Of a stretch of 64,000 nt of DNA, positions 1-13,565 are shown piece after piece. The translations under genes and the position numbers were made by a program. The DNA is from Marsupella aquatica (taxonomy: Eukaryota > Marchantiophyta), in contig OZ316896.1 of assembly GCA_973895155.1 (NCBI GenBank), positions 4,650,001-4,714,000 of the forward strand. The letters are read 5' to 3'. Position 1 is the stretch's first letter. Every line of letters starts with the position of its first letter. Below the pieces are notes generated by a model. That model ran no database searches. It was not told the DNA's origin and saw only the letters and a program-made list of their open reading frames with translations.

Positions 1-174
1 GAGGTGGCTTATATATAGCTTTGAGATGAATTCATATAACAGCCAATGATCCTCAAGTCGTAGAAGTCTTTGTTGTACAAAATAACAATTATAGTTTAGG
101 ATTGGAATTGTAAATCTGGCTCGAGCTAATCCTCAACGAATCAAACATGTATGTTTCTATACGGACTCAAGATA

Positions 175-352
175 GCTAGTATTAGCTTTCAAAATTTTTG
201 TAAATAGCTGAAGCTGTAATCGGGGCTGTAACTGATGGTGGTTTGGTTTTATCAGTCCAGCCTATATGAAGCTAGCTTTCGATCAAAAGTTTTGTATATG
301 GTTGAAGCTGTAACCAGGGCTGTAACTAATCGATGGTCGTTTAGTTTTATCA
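175..352. repeat. Imperfect two-copy tandem duplication, about 90-100 bp
   Basis: Both copies run from a GCTAG...TTTC start through a GAAGCTGTAA..GGGCTGTAACT core to a GTTTAGTTTTATCA-like end. They differ by several substitutions and small indels, so the duplication is old. Confidence 0.6.
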
Positions 353-1406
353 ATCAAGATATATAGGAAAGGAGCATTGGATCGCGCTGATCAACATGAA
401 TGAGTAGTCTTTTCTCCCGTTTTTTCTTTCCTCTGGTTGTTGTACGTTATTTGTGTGGTATCATCTAGTTCCTTTGAAATTGGCCGTCGGCTGCGGAAAC
501 AGCAAAGGATATAATTCCAAGTTCTTAGAGACCCGGCTCTTGAGGCTGATAAGTAAAACGATTATTACTATCCTAACTATTTCTGGGACTATTTCATTAC
601 GAGGCAAGAATGAAAGCCTATAAAATGAGGCCAGGTAGTGATTAGGAAAAATTCTTGGGTTTGTTCTAAAATATGAGAAGAATATAGCAAATTTAAAATA
701 AGTTTCAGTCAACGTTCCGAAATAAAGGCCTCTTTCGATCACCTGTCTAATATGAGACAAGCGCGTACCAGAAGAATTGGTAGGGACGCTTTGTTCAGTC
801 TTCTTGCAGTTTAGTTTACTCTGTGTTTCAAATTGGTACGAAAACTTCAACGTACTGCTATATTTAGTCCAGAAAATTGGTTATCGTTCAGGACATCCGA
901 TCCCCGAGTTTCTGGCTATCGATCGAGGCGCGCAGGCAAGAAAAGAATCAGATACGAGCATTCTTTATAATCACGTACTATTAATATCTGCTGCACGGTT
1001 CGATCGTCTGGTTATGCAAACAATCGATCTCTTGTTCCAGGAATATAAGATGATTGATCGGACTGCAAATCCAATTGTGATGGACCAACACTACCTGCAA
1101 CAGTGGCTCCTTTGGAACTTGTGGAAGCTACGTACCCTTCCAAAGTATTAATATATTAACAATTGGTCTCACAACATCAACTACTAAAACATAAGAGGAT
1201 TATCGGGAACGGAAGCAGCTGTGCAATACCAATGCAGCTAGACGTTACTGCTGGTCTGCAAAAGAATCAGCCCTCTATGACATATCTCGACCTGGTGCAG
1301 ACCTCAGGCAATACAAGCTGCGAATTCATCTTGTGTCAATACCCGCTGCAGGTACTGCTGGAGGGATGGAGGCCCCTGCAAGCTGTCTCTCTTCCTAATT
1401 ACATAG

Positions 1407-1473
1407 CGGGATGAGGGACGAGGGATGCAACAGATTAAACTAGGTTCGATGAGGGATGCAACAGATTAAACTA
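1407..1473. repeat. Two-copy 31-bp direct repeat
   Basis: The segment GAGGGATGCAACAGATTAAA followed by CTAG is present twice in near-perfect form. No function is evident. Confidence 0.65.
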
Positions 1474-3672
1474 GTCTGTAGCTACCAAGTGTGTATGAAT
1501 TTGATCCGCGTTTGCTAAACCTCTACTTGAACACTCCCTAGAAACTTAGTTAAGGATCTTAGAACACCTTATTAGTGCTCGAAGCAAAATTAACGGAGAA
1601 AGGTAATCTGTGTGTGATGCAAATTGAGGTCTATCTATCTCACTTTAGCTTGCTTGATGGACTGCCATGATGATTGATAGTTTTCTGGCATTGTGTAAAC
1701 TCCTGCCCCTCGTGCGCTTTGATGGTCATATGCGGTGACTCTGGCATCGACTAAACTCTTTTGGGTTCTCCGAGTCAAAAGCATATCTGACTCTACCATC
1801 ATTTACAGCTAGACTGCATGTCTTAAAGTACTTGCACCTCGTACTTTCAATTTAAAAACGAGAATATCTCATCATACAGATTTGTAACGAAATGGGACAT
1901 GATTGTTGTAGAAGGGAGGCATCACCGGAGGCATCTACTAAATAATGACCAGACAGTATTTGTCACCAATTCTCTATATGATACCTATCGAAGTCAGCAT
2001 TTATACACAATCGCACGCTCCAACTATCACTAAGTTGCAGAGACTAGGGCGGAAAGAAGAAGAAAATGCCGCGAAGCTCCAGTGAACGGTAATTGCCTTA
2101 ATACATATAATTTGATATCTGAAACTTTATGACAAATCCGTTACGATTTCCAATAAATGAACTGAACTAAGAATTTATCATAATGGCCAATCCCAATTCT
2201 TAAAAAGTGATGCATGTCCTTAGATCTTCAGCAATACATTTTCTTTTGGAAAAACTCTGAAAGAAATAGCCCCAAAGCCGTGCTGGAATAGTAGTTCTGT
2301 CTTTACTCTAACAAAGATTGTCGCGACGGGTCGAAAAAGGAAGGCCAGATACAGCTATTCGTTCCGACAAGAATTTCGTATTGAGTCAATTTCTCCGTCC
2401 TTAACTTTCGAAAATTTCTTGCCGTTCGCAAAAAGTTAATGGGCCGTGCTGCCATCCTTCAAAATGCTCTCAAGAAGGAATGTCACGACATAGGGCGAGG
2501 GAAGAGTTATAGAGTACCACTGCAATGTGGACAAAAGAACTTCCTCGTCATCCACACTAGTTTTTGAGGCAAAATGAAGAAAAATTGCTACAGTAATCAA
2601 ATCTTGCCTGCCCCAATGTTCATTTCGTTTGGTCATCACAAAATGCACGAAGAGAACTGGAAACCCTAAAACCTTAGCAGAGTATTGCGTAGCGGCAGCA
2701 GGATCTGGAGTAAGTTACTCCTGTATGTAAAGTTGATTGGCGCGGTTGATTGTACAGCTGGACTGCGGGAAGCAATATCTCAAGCCCGTATGTAGTATTC
2801 CTATTATGGATAGGTAAGTACACTAGACGGATTAACAGATAATTTCGTGGAACCTCACAGTAACAAAAAGAACTACAGTGGACGCCTGGTACCTAACCAG
2901 CCCCCTGGGCCCAGGTCACAATTAGCCGCAAAGAAGAGCATGAACAACAAAACCGACACGGGCCCATCCAACTCTTTTGGTACTTTGGGGCCCTCATGAA
3001 GGCTAATTTTTTGTCGAGGCCCCACAAAATCCATTTCTCTCATTAAACATCCAATGCAGTTGACCAAAGGCATTGGTTTGGTGCGCTTTCACTCTCGTCA
3101 GGGGACACATGATCAGCATTTCCTATCTAATCGAGCAGGGTTGTGGACTCCCACTTGCACCGGGAAACCTTGACCGTGAATTGCATTATTGCACATCCTT
3201 TTATCCTTTAATTCTTGAACCGCGCCGTGACAGATTTCTGGTGTGAATAGTTCTTCGTGCTTTTAGTCCCAGGCTGACCGTTCGCGTACTCCAGAGAAGC
3301 CTCAAGAGCTGCATTACGGTACGTATAGTACTCAAGTACAGTATTTCAGTAGAGCTGGATGCCGATCTGCAGGAGAAGCTCAAATCCACAACGCAACGAG
3401 TGCAGGTAGCGATCAATGTCTCCTAGCTGAGCCGCTGACTTTCTACAGCCGCTACAAGCTACAATCACCGATTCTAGTGCCGAACTGCCCAAAGTCTCGA
3501 ACCCAAAGCCGGGAAAGTGCCGCACAATAGATCAACTGGTCTAATACCTCAGAGCTTCCTTACATGCGCAAGACAGTACAGTGTGAGGAGGATGAGCTCG
3601 TACAGTGTGAGGAGGATGAGTAATTAATATTAGAGGACAGACTCCCATCCCATTTCAGTCAGGGTCAGCCTC

Positions 3673-3875
3673 CAAATTCCAAAATAATCTCCCATCATGC
3701 CATGCTCCACTATGTCTCTCTTGCGTACGGGGTTGACTTTATTAAAACGTCCACTATTATGAGCGATAGTCCTCCCTCCAAAATAATCTCCGGTCATGCC
3801 ATGCGCCACTATGTCTCACTCTCTTGCGTACGGGGTTGACTGAATTAAACCCTCCATTATTATGTGCGATAGTGC
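3673..3875. repeat. Two-copy tandem duplication, about 105 bp
   Basis: Each copy holds ATAATCTCC, CATGCCATG, CACTATGTCTC, a TTGCGTACGGGGTTGACT block and a final GCGATAGT. A smaller perfect 21-bp duplication (GTACAGTGTGAGGAGGATGAG-like) lies just upstream at 3577-3620. Confidence 0.65.
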
Positions 3876-5036
3876 TCCCACTGAGCACAGGTTGCGAAGT
3901 CGTAGCGAGAAAAATTAGTGACCTAAACATCTCACAGGAATTTCCAACTTTAGGTGAGCACGGTGAAATGTGAAATATATATCTGACTGGCTTGTGACCT
4001 TTCATCGCCATCACACCCTACTTGGGATTGCCTTCTAGAAGTATACTCAAGGAACTCAAGGATTGCTTTCAGGATAGTTCCCAAGAAATTTCGTAGCTGA
4101 CTCTGGATCTATATAAACGTCTCAAGAACATTTGGGAGCACGAATCTGGCCTGGTCTCCTGAACGGCCTGAGAACCATCCGCCCGCCATATTTGCTACGC
4201 TTTCCCTTTTCGAGTTAAGTCCCGGAAAGAAACGCGACAAGGCAACGACAAGACGGTCAAATCATTGCAAAAGTTACAGATTTAAAATAGTACCCATGAA
4301 TGTTTCTCGATCTGTGAATCTGTGATGCTCAGGAAACAGAATCCCGGCGGTTTAAAACTCACCAGTCAAACTATATTTTACTTAATAATTAAGTATCCAA
4401 GTTCCAATATGCTTAATCGAGACGAGATATAGAAGCTTCATGTTCCCTGTCCTTCTACTGTAAATGGCCCGAGTTGATCAATCTCTCGCTTGGAATTGGT
4501 CTCATGCTTTCTTCTTTCCACTGTCACACTCAGTATTGATTGAGACTTGCACTCCATCTCCTCTCTCTTCTACTTCATAGAACGTGCTCTATCAACAAAC
4601 TATGACAGAAAGACCAGGCAACAGTCGGGACATCAAATCATTCTTCATTTTGATAAAAAAAAAGACTTGCATTAATTTAGAGACCACAGCCAGAGAGAGC
4701 CAGTCAACCTGGGCAGAGATTGCAATCACCCAACGTCCACGAACGTCCCTAACCTTATACACGTCATTTCAAGAGAAGGGCCATCAAACCCCCGCCGAGG
4801 GAAGGTCCCAGGAACGATTTATTAGCTTGTCCAATACTGTAAGTAAACCCTTAGCTACTGTAGGTCCACGGAAGGTGGACCAACAACAATATATAATAGG
4901 GAGTGTCATAGTTCTCAGGTTATGGCTTTAATTTTTGGACATATCAGGCACCCTAATGGTATACTTATTTTGGTAGCCCACGGCCATTTTTTCCTGGCCA
5001 TAAAAGCACTTTATGTACTCAACTATAACTGAATTA

Positions 5037-5865
5037 CAGTAAACTCTAGATAAACGCACCCCTCTCGGGAAGAAGGATCTGGCATGCACTTAAGCAGGTG
5101 TTGCATGACTTGATAAGCGCACATCCCACTAAAAGTGTTGTAATAGGTAATTGTTGTAATAGATAAGTGTGCTTAATTTGGGATCCTTTGTTAAATGTGT
5201 AATTATCCAGGGTTTCTTCCAAATCTGGGCAAAGTGCACTATGATTTTGTTTGACTTCATTTGCAGTCACATTGGCAAGCAATGAGAAAGATTTCTTCAA
5301 GATTCTACCGACAGTAATTTGATGTACCTTAGCGCCTGAAGCCCATTCAACTAGAGCTTTGTTTGTGAGCTCTGGATGCTTTGGCTTGTGGCGACACATT
5401 TCTTGCTTCTACTTGTGAGTCAGTGTTGTCATTTTCCTTTCCTCCATGTTGATTCCACCTGACTACCCCAATGATTCACGAGCTACAGTACCATGAGCTA
5501 CAGTGCGCAGCAGTGTTCGCATGCTCTATGGACCCCGTAGTCAGCCTCGATCGTACCTTAATCCCTGCCCTAATTCTTTGCCCACACTCCTTAAGTGCAT
5601 TATGTACTCTACTAATAATGGGCATGCCTTTATCAGTAAATGACACGTCTGGAGTTTATGCATTTACAAATAAGCGCATTCAATCACTTATCCAGGGTAA
5701 GCGCTTAGAAAGGTGTCGTTTAGCGGAATGATTTTAGCCCTAAGTGCGCTTAGAAAAAACGCTTAAAAACCGCTTATCCTGTGTAAAAAAAAGGGGAAGA
5801 ACAAGATGGCATGCAATAATCCAGGGTAAGCGTTTATGGAGAGTGCATTTATCCAGAGTTCACTG
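5037..5865. mobile_element. Tigger/pogo-type DNA transposon (Tc1/mariner superfamily), non-autonomous
   Basis: The left end begins CAGTAAACTCTAGATAAACG. The right end is its imperfect inverse (CAGTGAACTCTGGATAAATG on the minus strand). The 829-bp element is flanked by TA dinucleotides (5035-5036 and 5866-5867), the target duplication of the Tc1/mariner superfamily. Termini starting CAGT(A/G)AA.TCT are characteristic of plant Tigger/pogo families. An internal minus-strand frame still resembles the HTH region of a pogo transposase, and no DDE catalytic domain is left, so the copy cannot move by itself. Confidence 0.8.
5046..5399 (-). pseudogene. Remnant of pogo/Tigger transposase N-terminus (CENP-B-type HTH)
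   Basis: The 117-codon frame starts with a basic stretch, then HPELTNKALVEWASGAKV and QITVGRILKK. This matches the CENP-B/psq helix-turn-helix pattern (a P-x-L-T-x-K-x-L-x-x-W helix followed by an I-x-x-x-I-L-K recognition helix). In intact pogo transposases this domain binds the terminal repeats. The frame runs into the left inverted repeat and lacks any DDE catalytic region, so it is a truncated relic. It lies inside the 5037-5865 element. Confidence 0.55.
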
Positions 5866-6068
5866 TAGAGTGCTGCTTTGACGCAGTGCTGCTTTGACGC
5901 ACCATAATCTACCGCAGAGGTCCAAAGATGAAGATTCATCTTCCTTTTTGCCGAGTATGTAATTATTCCAATATTTGGGGGTTTAATACAATGTTGTGAG
6001 TGAAAATTTTAGTATTTTCTGACTGTTGCGTGAGTGAACATACATGCTGTGCTATAATCGCAGGTGTA

Positions 6069-6242
6069 CAGCATGCATACTTATCACACAATTGAGGGTG
6101 ACTTTACATGACTTCATTTGGGGCACTTATAACGGTACCAAAGCAAACTGAGAGCCAGCATGCATACTTATCACACAATTGAGGGTGACTTTACATGACT
6201 TCATTGGGGGCACTTATAACGGTACCAAAGCAACTGAGAGCC
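6069..6242. repeat. Recent 87-bp tandem duplication
   Basis: Two almost identical 87-bp copies (6069-6155 and 6156-6242) begin CAGCATGCATACTTATCACA. They differ at about two positions, so the duplication is young. Confidence 0.85.
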
Positions 6243-6473
6243 ACCGCTTGCAAGTCCAACCCTAAAATCTTTTGACAGGCCGGGAGTTCAATAAATGGGA
6301 ATCCCCTCAAATGAAAGGAGCCAAAGTTTGGAAATGCTCAAGAACACTTGTGGAAATGATCTAAGATTCTAGTGAAAAAACAGCACCCTACATTAGGATT
6401 TACTTGGGCCCAGGCATTGCTTGCCTTGTGGGATCTCTAGACAAGATATCTGAATTACACTCTTTACAGTATT

Positions 6474-6545
6474 TAGTCTCACACACTCTAATTACTGTGA
6501 GGTTATATTTGAGGTAAGTGACGGTAATTAGGGTGTGTGACACTA
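6474..6545. repeat. Hairpin-forming inverted repeat with 25-bp arms
   Basis: TAGTCTCACACACTCTAATT on the left pairs with AATTAGGGTGTGTGACACTA on the right with few mismatches. The same GTGTGACACTA/TAATTACTGT words recur at 6560-6600 and 7660-7770. The 6.47-7.77 kb AT-rich block may therefore be a decayed inverted-repeat transposon. No target duplication could be identified by eye. Confidence 0.5.
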
Positions 6546-9500
6546 AATAATATGGTATGACACTAATTATGGTCACATGTCAAATAGTGTCACACACACT
6601 TATTAAAACAAATAGAAGGGACGATAGTCAAAACTTGCTAATAAAAAATTAAAAATGTACACAATATTTTATTACAATTTACAAAATTTACTACTCAAAC
6701 ATTGAGAAAACTTTAGAAACTTATCTCCTTCCATATACTACTCAAACATTGAACAAAATTCATAAATTTATAACTCACAAATTGCAGTTTGGGGTACTCA
6801 ACCACATTGAGCAAACATTCAAGATCTGTTTGATTCAATCACTTCTATCAACTACGAATAACACATGTTGAAGCTACGAACTAACATCCTTTTCACTCTC
6901 CTACAACCTGTCCCTTGTGTCCCCGCTTGTGTCTCATCCTTGCAAGACGGCATACAGCCCCAAGAGAAGTGGGTTGAGCCGGCTCTTCACCTGGTTCACC
7001 AACATCAGGAGCCACTTCAACAGTAGCATCAATGTCAAAGCCAACTCGACTCCCTTCAAAATTCACTTGATACTTTACTATATGATATTCTGAAGCTTAG
7101 GTGTAAATTGATTTTCAGACTATACACCATTCACATTTAGAGACAAACCGGTGTTTATCATTGAATTTTGTGCACAAGACATGTCATGTGTGTCAACATA
7201 ACTATTCAGCTCAGCTACAAAGTCCCTTGCCAATGACAAAAACCAATGTTTGCCTGGATTTATTAATTTCCCAGATGTGCTCCGTGTCCCGGTCCCCACA
7301 TTTTTTGGGTCTTCATTTATCATTTTTTGAAGTGCAACGAGGATAAGCCAAAGGAGATGCAGATTAATTACCAGTGACATTTTGACATAGTGTTGATTCT
7401 CTCTTGGATTCTCTTTCCCTTGGTCTAGCAAATCCAGCTATGATGGCCAATCCATTCCCGCCATGTTATCAATATGTCAACCTCCTTTCACAAAGACTGA
7501 CAAGCTAAAACACAAAAAAGCTTTCTAAGAACATGCACACAAAGAGATGTCACTGGTAGTCTGGATAACTTTGGAGTGGGTCCAGTTTAGGGTTACCACC
7601 AATAACATTATTACCTCTAATCATCAATATTTTTCAATATGTTAATTTATTTTTCAAAATTAGGGGTGACAGTAAATAGTGTCACTTGGCTGAAAATCAA
7701 GGGCTACATCTAATTACTGTGTGTGATACTAATTGTTAGTGACACTAATTGTTTCATGACACTAAACCAAGGAAGACCAAAGGGCAACCCAATGAAAAGG
7801 GGGAACAGGATAAGAAGGAAAATCAGGGAAGACTTAACAGAGGCAAGGGGCCCTAGCGACTTCTGACTTGTAAAAGCCACTCTACCAACCATGCATTAAG
7901 GAATTCGAAAGCAGCAGAGAGAAGATCCTGCTATCCAATAAGCTTAGAGAGGGCCGGGCATGTTGTGCAGTCTTCATCTCATTATCATGTTGTTCACAGT
8001 CTAGCTCAATAAGTACTCGTGTATGCACAAAACAATGATGTTGGTGCAATGAAAGATGTCATAAATCAAAATGTGTTGTGCACAAAGATGTCATTGCCTA
8101 AAAGTGATTGTTGGGTTCAGGGTTTCATTGTGTTGTGAAGAAAAAAACCTTATAATTATGTGAAAGAAGTTGTTGCATAAAGAATGTAGTTTCTGGGCAG
8201 GAGGTAGGTGAGTGCCCAAGAAAGAGTGAAAGAAAGGCAGAGGTCGTCAGCAGCCAAGAGGGGCAGCAGAGGTCTAGGGCAGGGCTTCCATAAGAAAAAG
8301 TGGCAAATTTCACTTTTCGTAGGTTTGTAGGATGCTGGCAAATTTCACAAAGAGGATGCGATAAGGATTGACATGATTGAGTGGACCATGTTTTCGACTT
8401 TGTGCGTGCCCCTGTATTGGCGTCTCTTTGTGCCTCCTTTTTCCAGTTTCTTTGTGCCTCTTCCTTGTTCTGCTACCTTCCCAGTTTCTTTTGGCCCTGC
8501 AATTAAGTTGCACGACGACCAATGTATAAAAAAGCCGCGGTGCATATTACTATACTTTTTAATTGCCATAAAATCATGCCAAAAACTAAAAGCTCACACT
8601 GACATGAGAGTAGGTACCAACTGATCGGCAGTAGGTGTTGCTAGACATCGAGGGGTTCAAAGTCCCTTCAAAGATATTACTTCAAATTCATATTTGTAAA
8701 AGTGATTATGATTTTAGTTTAGGTGTTTCTTACATGGCCTTATTTTTCCTCACTCCTTGTTTGTTTACAGGCTAGATTCAAACTTGCCAAATCTTTTGTG
8801 CCGTACGGTGTATAGTAAGTGAGAGGAGGGGACTTCCATACTGCCATCAAGAATAGAGCACTTAACGGGTGGAATTATCTAAATTTTTCTGATGGCCTAA
8901 AGCGCACAGGCCAGGTTTTTGTTTTTTATCTTCACTCATCATAAAAAAAATTTGATCATTTGGGCCTTTGGGTGCGTTTCTTACTTTGAGCAAAACATTG
9001 ACATGAGACTTACTCCCACATTTCACTCAGGAGTGTCTTAGGTAGCGTGAAACATGACAAGGACAAATAAATGAACAAGAAATGTCAATAAAGTGGGGTG
9101 AAGAGTGACATATTTTTAGACTTACGGTGCAAGTTTTTCATATAATACTTTGCGTCATTGAATTCTGGGGTTTGTACATCTCCCTCAATGCACATGTAAG
9201 TGAGAATTATACTCTACGTTTCTTGCTTGTAGCAATACATAGGAGTTCTATGGAAGTCTGCTTCTCGAAAACGGAAAGTGATTAGAGAGTATGAAAATTA
9301 GTTGCTGGGGCCAATCCAACCGCCCTCTTGCCGCGTCCCCACTGGAGCACCTGGTCGGGTCTCAAACCTTACATCACATGAGTGCACGTGAATTTGGAAT
9401 GGACGCTACCTTCTTCAAGAAGGTGTCAAGAAGCACTCGGGCATGCCAAAGCCAAAAGAACCATCGACCAAAGTTTTTAAAGTGAGCACCTAATTGCATG

Positions 9501-11880
9501 ATTCATCATCTACAGATTCCCACGTCATCGTCCAACATACCCTTTTGTGGTATTTGTCAGCAGGACCTACCATCTGAACGGCTCACACCTTCCCATTGAG
9601 GCATACCAATCCTCAGACCGTCCATTGTGAAGCCGTGTGAACCCTAAAAGTTGACAATCCTATTATTAGAAAAAGGTTCTTTTTCTTTTGTTTTCTTTTT
9701 TCGGTGACCAGTCTTTGAGCTGAAAAGTGAGGTATTTTGGAGATGGAAAGCAGTGCTTATCCCTAATTGTTCGCAGCCTGATCCACTGTCCACTGAATTT
9801 TTATTAAATTTTGTTTTAGTGTCAGTGTATTTTAGAATGAAATAGAGGTATGCGTGCTCCAGGCTTAGTTTCGCGGGTTGTTTCCACGAAGGTCATTCCT
9901 CCCCCCTCCCCCCCACCCCACCCCCCAATCCACGTCAGTTGGATTTGTCATCAGTATAAAATATCAGCTTAATTAGACAGCGTAACTTTTTTTCTTGTTT
10001 TTTCCTTTCTCTACTCTAAACGGAAAAACAAGAATTTTTCCAGCCCTGGACAAAAATATGGTCTACAAGGGTCCTGGTGAATGTAAAAGGAGATTTCATA
10101 CAAACATTGCAAAGGTGAGCAAAAACTTGTGACAATACATTCAATTGGTTGATGCCAATTTTAGCAGTCCATCCGAGTATCCGATCTGAGGTGACCGTCT
10201 GTGGGAGCCCTGTTGTCTACGTCTTCTGCTTCGGATTTTGTACCAACCTGCTGGGAGAAATTTGCATTGTTTCCAAAGGGGAGTGAGATTGTTCATGACA
10301 TTCCGTTGGAGCAAATGTTTACAAAGGTTCTGATGGTTGCCCATTGTCTTCTAGACAACGACTCATGCACTTCTGTTGATAACTTTGTTAACGAGGACCA
10401 TGAAGGATCCATGGTGTTTTCAATCTTGAGCTGCCCACTTCTATGGAAAAAAGCTCCTTACGTTAGAGGACAAGGCCAATGTGGCAACATTGCATAATTA
10501 CCCGTGGGTGGGTTGTTGCAATATGTTATACCCCCATTGGACAGTTGTTGAGAGGGATTTTGTCACTACACTATTGCAAGCTTACCAGTGTAGTATTTGT
10601 ACTTTTTTTGTGATACCAGTATGTCTAACTTAGTAGCACATCAAATAGCGCAGATACTCTAAAGCGTGCTACGCACAGAAACTGAAAATTGATTGAAAGC
10701 ATTGCAGACCAAGTGCAACATATATAGGAAAATTGAGTTCCTTTTGTTACATGGTTAGCGAAAAGATGCTCGATCATAGCACCTAAGGGCGTCGAGCAGA
10801 TTACACGGGAAAAAGTGATTAAATGAATGAATCACAGGAATGAGCCACACATGATGAATGAGTCTACAGGAATGAATCACACATGAATGAATTCACAGGA
10901 AAAAGTAATAGAAATTAAAGTTATATCAATACTTGTGTACATGACAACCTAGCAAACCCCAAACAATATATTAATGCTTGAATGGACCACTCCTCTGAAC
11001 CTTGGCCATATGGATTAGTTTAGATTTGACCAAAAAAAAGTGGACTTTTTATAACAAAGGAAAAATTTATCTCATTATAAATTGATCAATCCCGCCCATA
11101 GAGGCATGGCGTGTGGTAGTTCATTTGAGTTGAACTCATAAGTCTAGAGTTTAAGTGTATGGCCGTCTCACCCTATTGATTGGGAAAAGTTACTTCGTCA
11201 TGTCACAAAATAAAACAGTGTGGTGTCAGGTTGTCTTAATCTATGTTGTAGGGTGTCATCCTCAATTTTGCAATTTTTTTTAAATAGTGTGGCCTGTCGA
11301 TTTGGAGGATTTTCTCTTTTGCAGCTTCCCATTCTTTCCATCATTCTCCTTTTCGAATGAGTCAACACCTTTTAACTGTACTCATGGAGCTGGTCCAATG
11401 CATGATTGAGTAATTCCATTGGGAGATTATCTAGGGGTGGAAGTTGATGAAAGCTTGCGGTGGGAGGTGGGCAAACGTATCCTTTCGTTCTTTCAAGAGC
11501 TACATCAAAAAATATAACTTGTACAAAAACAGCCAAACAAATTACAATGAGGGGAAAGGAAAAGGGGTCCAAAGAGGGCAGACACCAAACACTAAAGAAA
11601 AGGCAAATGCAACCCTATAAACCCAGAAAGAGGAAGAAGGACAAACAAGCTGCCACTGATGCTGATGGTCTGCATCTACTGCAAAAGTGTCAAGACCCAA
11701 AGGACCCAAAGATCTCCTGCTAGAGGCAAGAAACCTGGTGGGAGCTCAAAATCTGTAGGACTCCAGCACATGATGTAGATCAAAGTGTACATCATGATTT
11801 TAATGACGTGCCCTTTCAGGTTAACTAGCCCCAACTACCCGTTCTTTGAACATGAATAGCGAAGAGGACAATAAAAATTT

Positions 11881-12262
11881 CATCAAAATATATTCTCTAT
11901 TCATATTCTTTGAATGTTAATAGAATGATAAAAAACTCATCATTTTAATAATCATATATAATATATCATTGGGGGCTTGAAGTGGTCTATCCCCTAGTCT
12001 CAAATTTTTCAGAAATTCTAAGTGAAGATATGCAAATAGATACAAAACCCCAACATTTAGGGCACATCATTCTTTTTGTATGCACATTCATATGAATTTT
12101 TCACATGCACATGATAGCCATATTCTTTGAAGGTAAATAAAATGATAAAAAAAACTATCATTTTTAATAATCATATATAATATATGTACCATTTTTCTTT
12201 ATGTGCATATTATTATTTTTGTATGCACATCCATATGAGTTTTTCACATACACATGATGACC
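11881..12262. repeat. Imperfect two-copy duplication, about 240 bp
   Basis: Both copies contain TATTCTTTGAA, then AATCATATATAATATAT, then TTGTATGCACAT, then TTTTTCACAT followed by CACATGAT. They are diverged by substitutions and short indels. Confidence 0.6.
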
Positions 12263-13284
12263 ATAGAGTTAGGGTCTAGAGGTTTCACTCTAGACCTAGG
12301 CTCTTCACAGTAAACTTCAGTTGGCGTTTTTATAGTAAGTTTGCAATGAGTGAGCAACCTTTAGGAGCAAGTTAGTAGATTTACACCACTCTCACTCAAC
12401 TCTCAACAATTAAAAAAATTAAAGGTCGAGACAGTTGTACTTGTATCCATGATTCTGTGACACTTCCCAATCTGCACAAATAAAAATTGAACAAGATCGA
12501 TCTTACTGAGGACCGTAACCTTAAGTTTGCATTTTGTAACTTTTCAAAAGGCCTTGTAGGCCGAGAGAACCTCCATTATATATTCTGACCAGCACATGCA
12601 ATGTCAGAGTCTTGCGCAGTATTGTCAAGCAAAAATTAAATGACCAGGCAGTGGGATGTAGTGGGAGTAGGCAAGTTGGACGCCCGGTTCACTTGGCCAA
12701 GCAACTCGATTTCAAGGACCAGGTGCAAGCTGTGCAAGATGTGGAGATTGAGTGATATGTTGGGCCCATCTCATGGTTGAGGAAAAAATATCCTAAATTA
12801 TATCTGTTGCTCACTTTTTTTTGGTAGTGGTAGGGCAAAAAAATTTAAAAATCTGGTCAAAGGTAAGGGATAAAGACAAAATGTGAATTGAGTTTAGTGT
12901 GAATCACAAAAAGTTGCCCCATTGTCCAAGACAAACAAGAATAATCATACGATACACCAACAATTTAACGAAAAAGTGAGACTTTAACAGGAAGATCAAT
13001 GCACAAGGATCAAGGAGGATAGTCCCTCCATGATTCATGTAAGGAAGTATTGTATCTACTCACATGCAAGTATTAAATATTGTATATATATGTAATATTG
13101 TGTGTAGCACAGTCTTGTATAATATTGGTAAGAGTAATTTAATTGCTAATAATATTTTAGTCAATAGAGTATTGCATATATTAATCAATAAAAAAAAGTT
13201 CTCCCAATATTTGTGGTGATTTTTAGAGTCAATTTGTTTTTTGTCTTGAACAGAAATGGGGAGTAAATACAATTAGACTCCCCC

Positions 13285-13565
13285 CACCCCAATGTGACAG
13301 TTTTTCCTGTAGGGAACCCAGACCAGGGTGAGCCCCAATGGATCCGACAGGGACCCGCACCCGGAAGGAGACTGAGAGGATTACATCAGGGCCACAAAGT
13401 GGGCAACCAGGGGCCGAACAGATAATCAGAACTCCAATCCACTACCCACAAAACCCATCCCACCCACACACACATACCCTCCACACCCCAGTGTGTGGAG
13501 GGGGGATTGAACCTGGGACCTCTCAGTTCCAAGCAAATCCCCTAGCCAATTGACCTAAGCCAATT
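13285..13565 (-). mobile_element. tRNA-derived SINE
   Basis: Read on the minus strand, the 5' end carries a pol III A box (TAGGTCAATTGG, 13546-13557). About 35 bp downstream is a B box, GGTTCAATCCC (13502-13512), matching the tRNA consensus GGTTCRANYCC. The two boxes lie in a tRNA-like head, followed by a non-tRNA body rich in CCCACACAC-type sequence and ending near 13285. There is no proper tRNA fold with anticodon, which argues against a functional tRNA. The 3' tail and target duplication were not resolved. Confidence 0.65.

Larger units (their letters stand above)
1..5034. other. Gene-free, repeat-bearing stretch
   Basis: I see no reading frame with recognisable domains, codon bias or splice structure here; the open frames are short and mutually overlapping. 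Visible structure is limited to small tandem duplications listed separately (175-352, 1407-1473, 3577-3620, 3673-3875). The base composition is AT-rich, as in plant intergenic DNA. Confidence 0.6.
5868..13284. other. Gene-free AT-rich stretch
   Basis: No reading frame shows a recognisable domain. Noted are the 6069 duplication, the 6474 hairpin, a C-rich run near 9900-9926, and an imperfect duplication of about 240 bp at 11881-12262. Nothing supports a host gene. Confidence 0.6.

Noticed and set aside
461-1414. Three frames of 83-129 codons
   Set aside because: No domain, mutually overlapping on opposite strands, low coding character.
13497-13560. Functional tRNA gene
   Set aside because: A and B boxes are present, but no cloverleaf with an anticodon loop could be drawn; a SINE head fits better.
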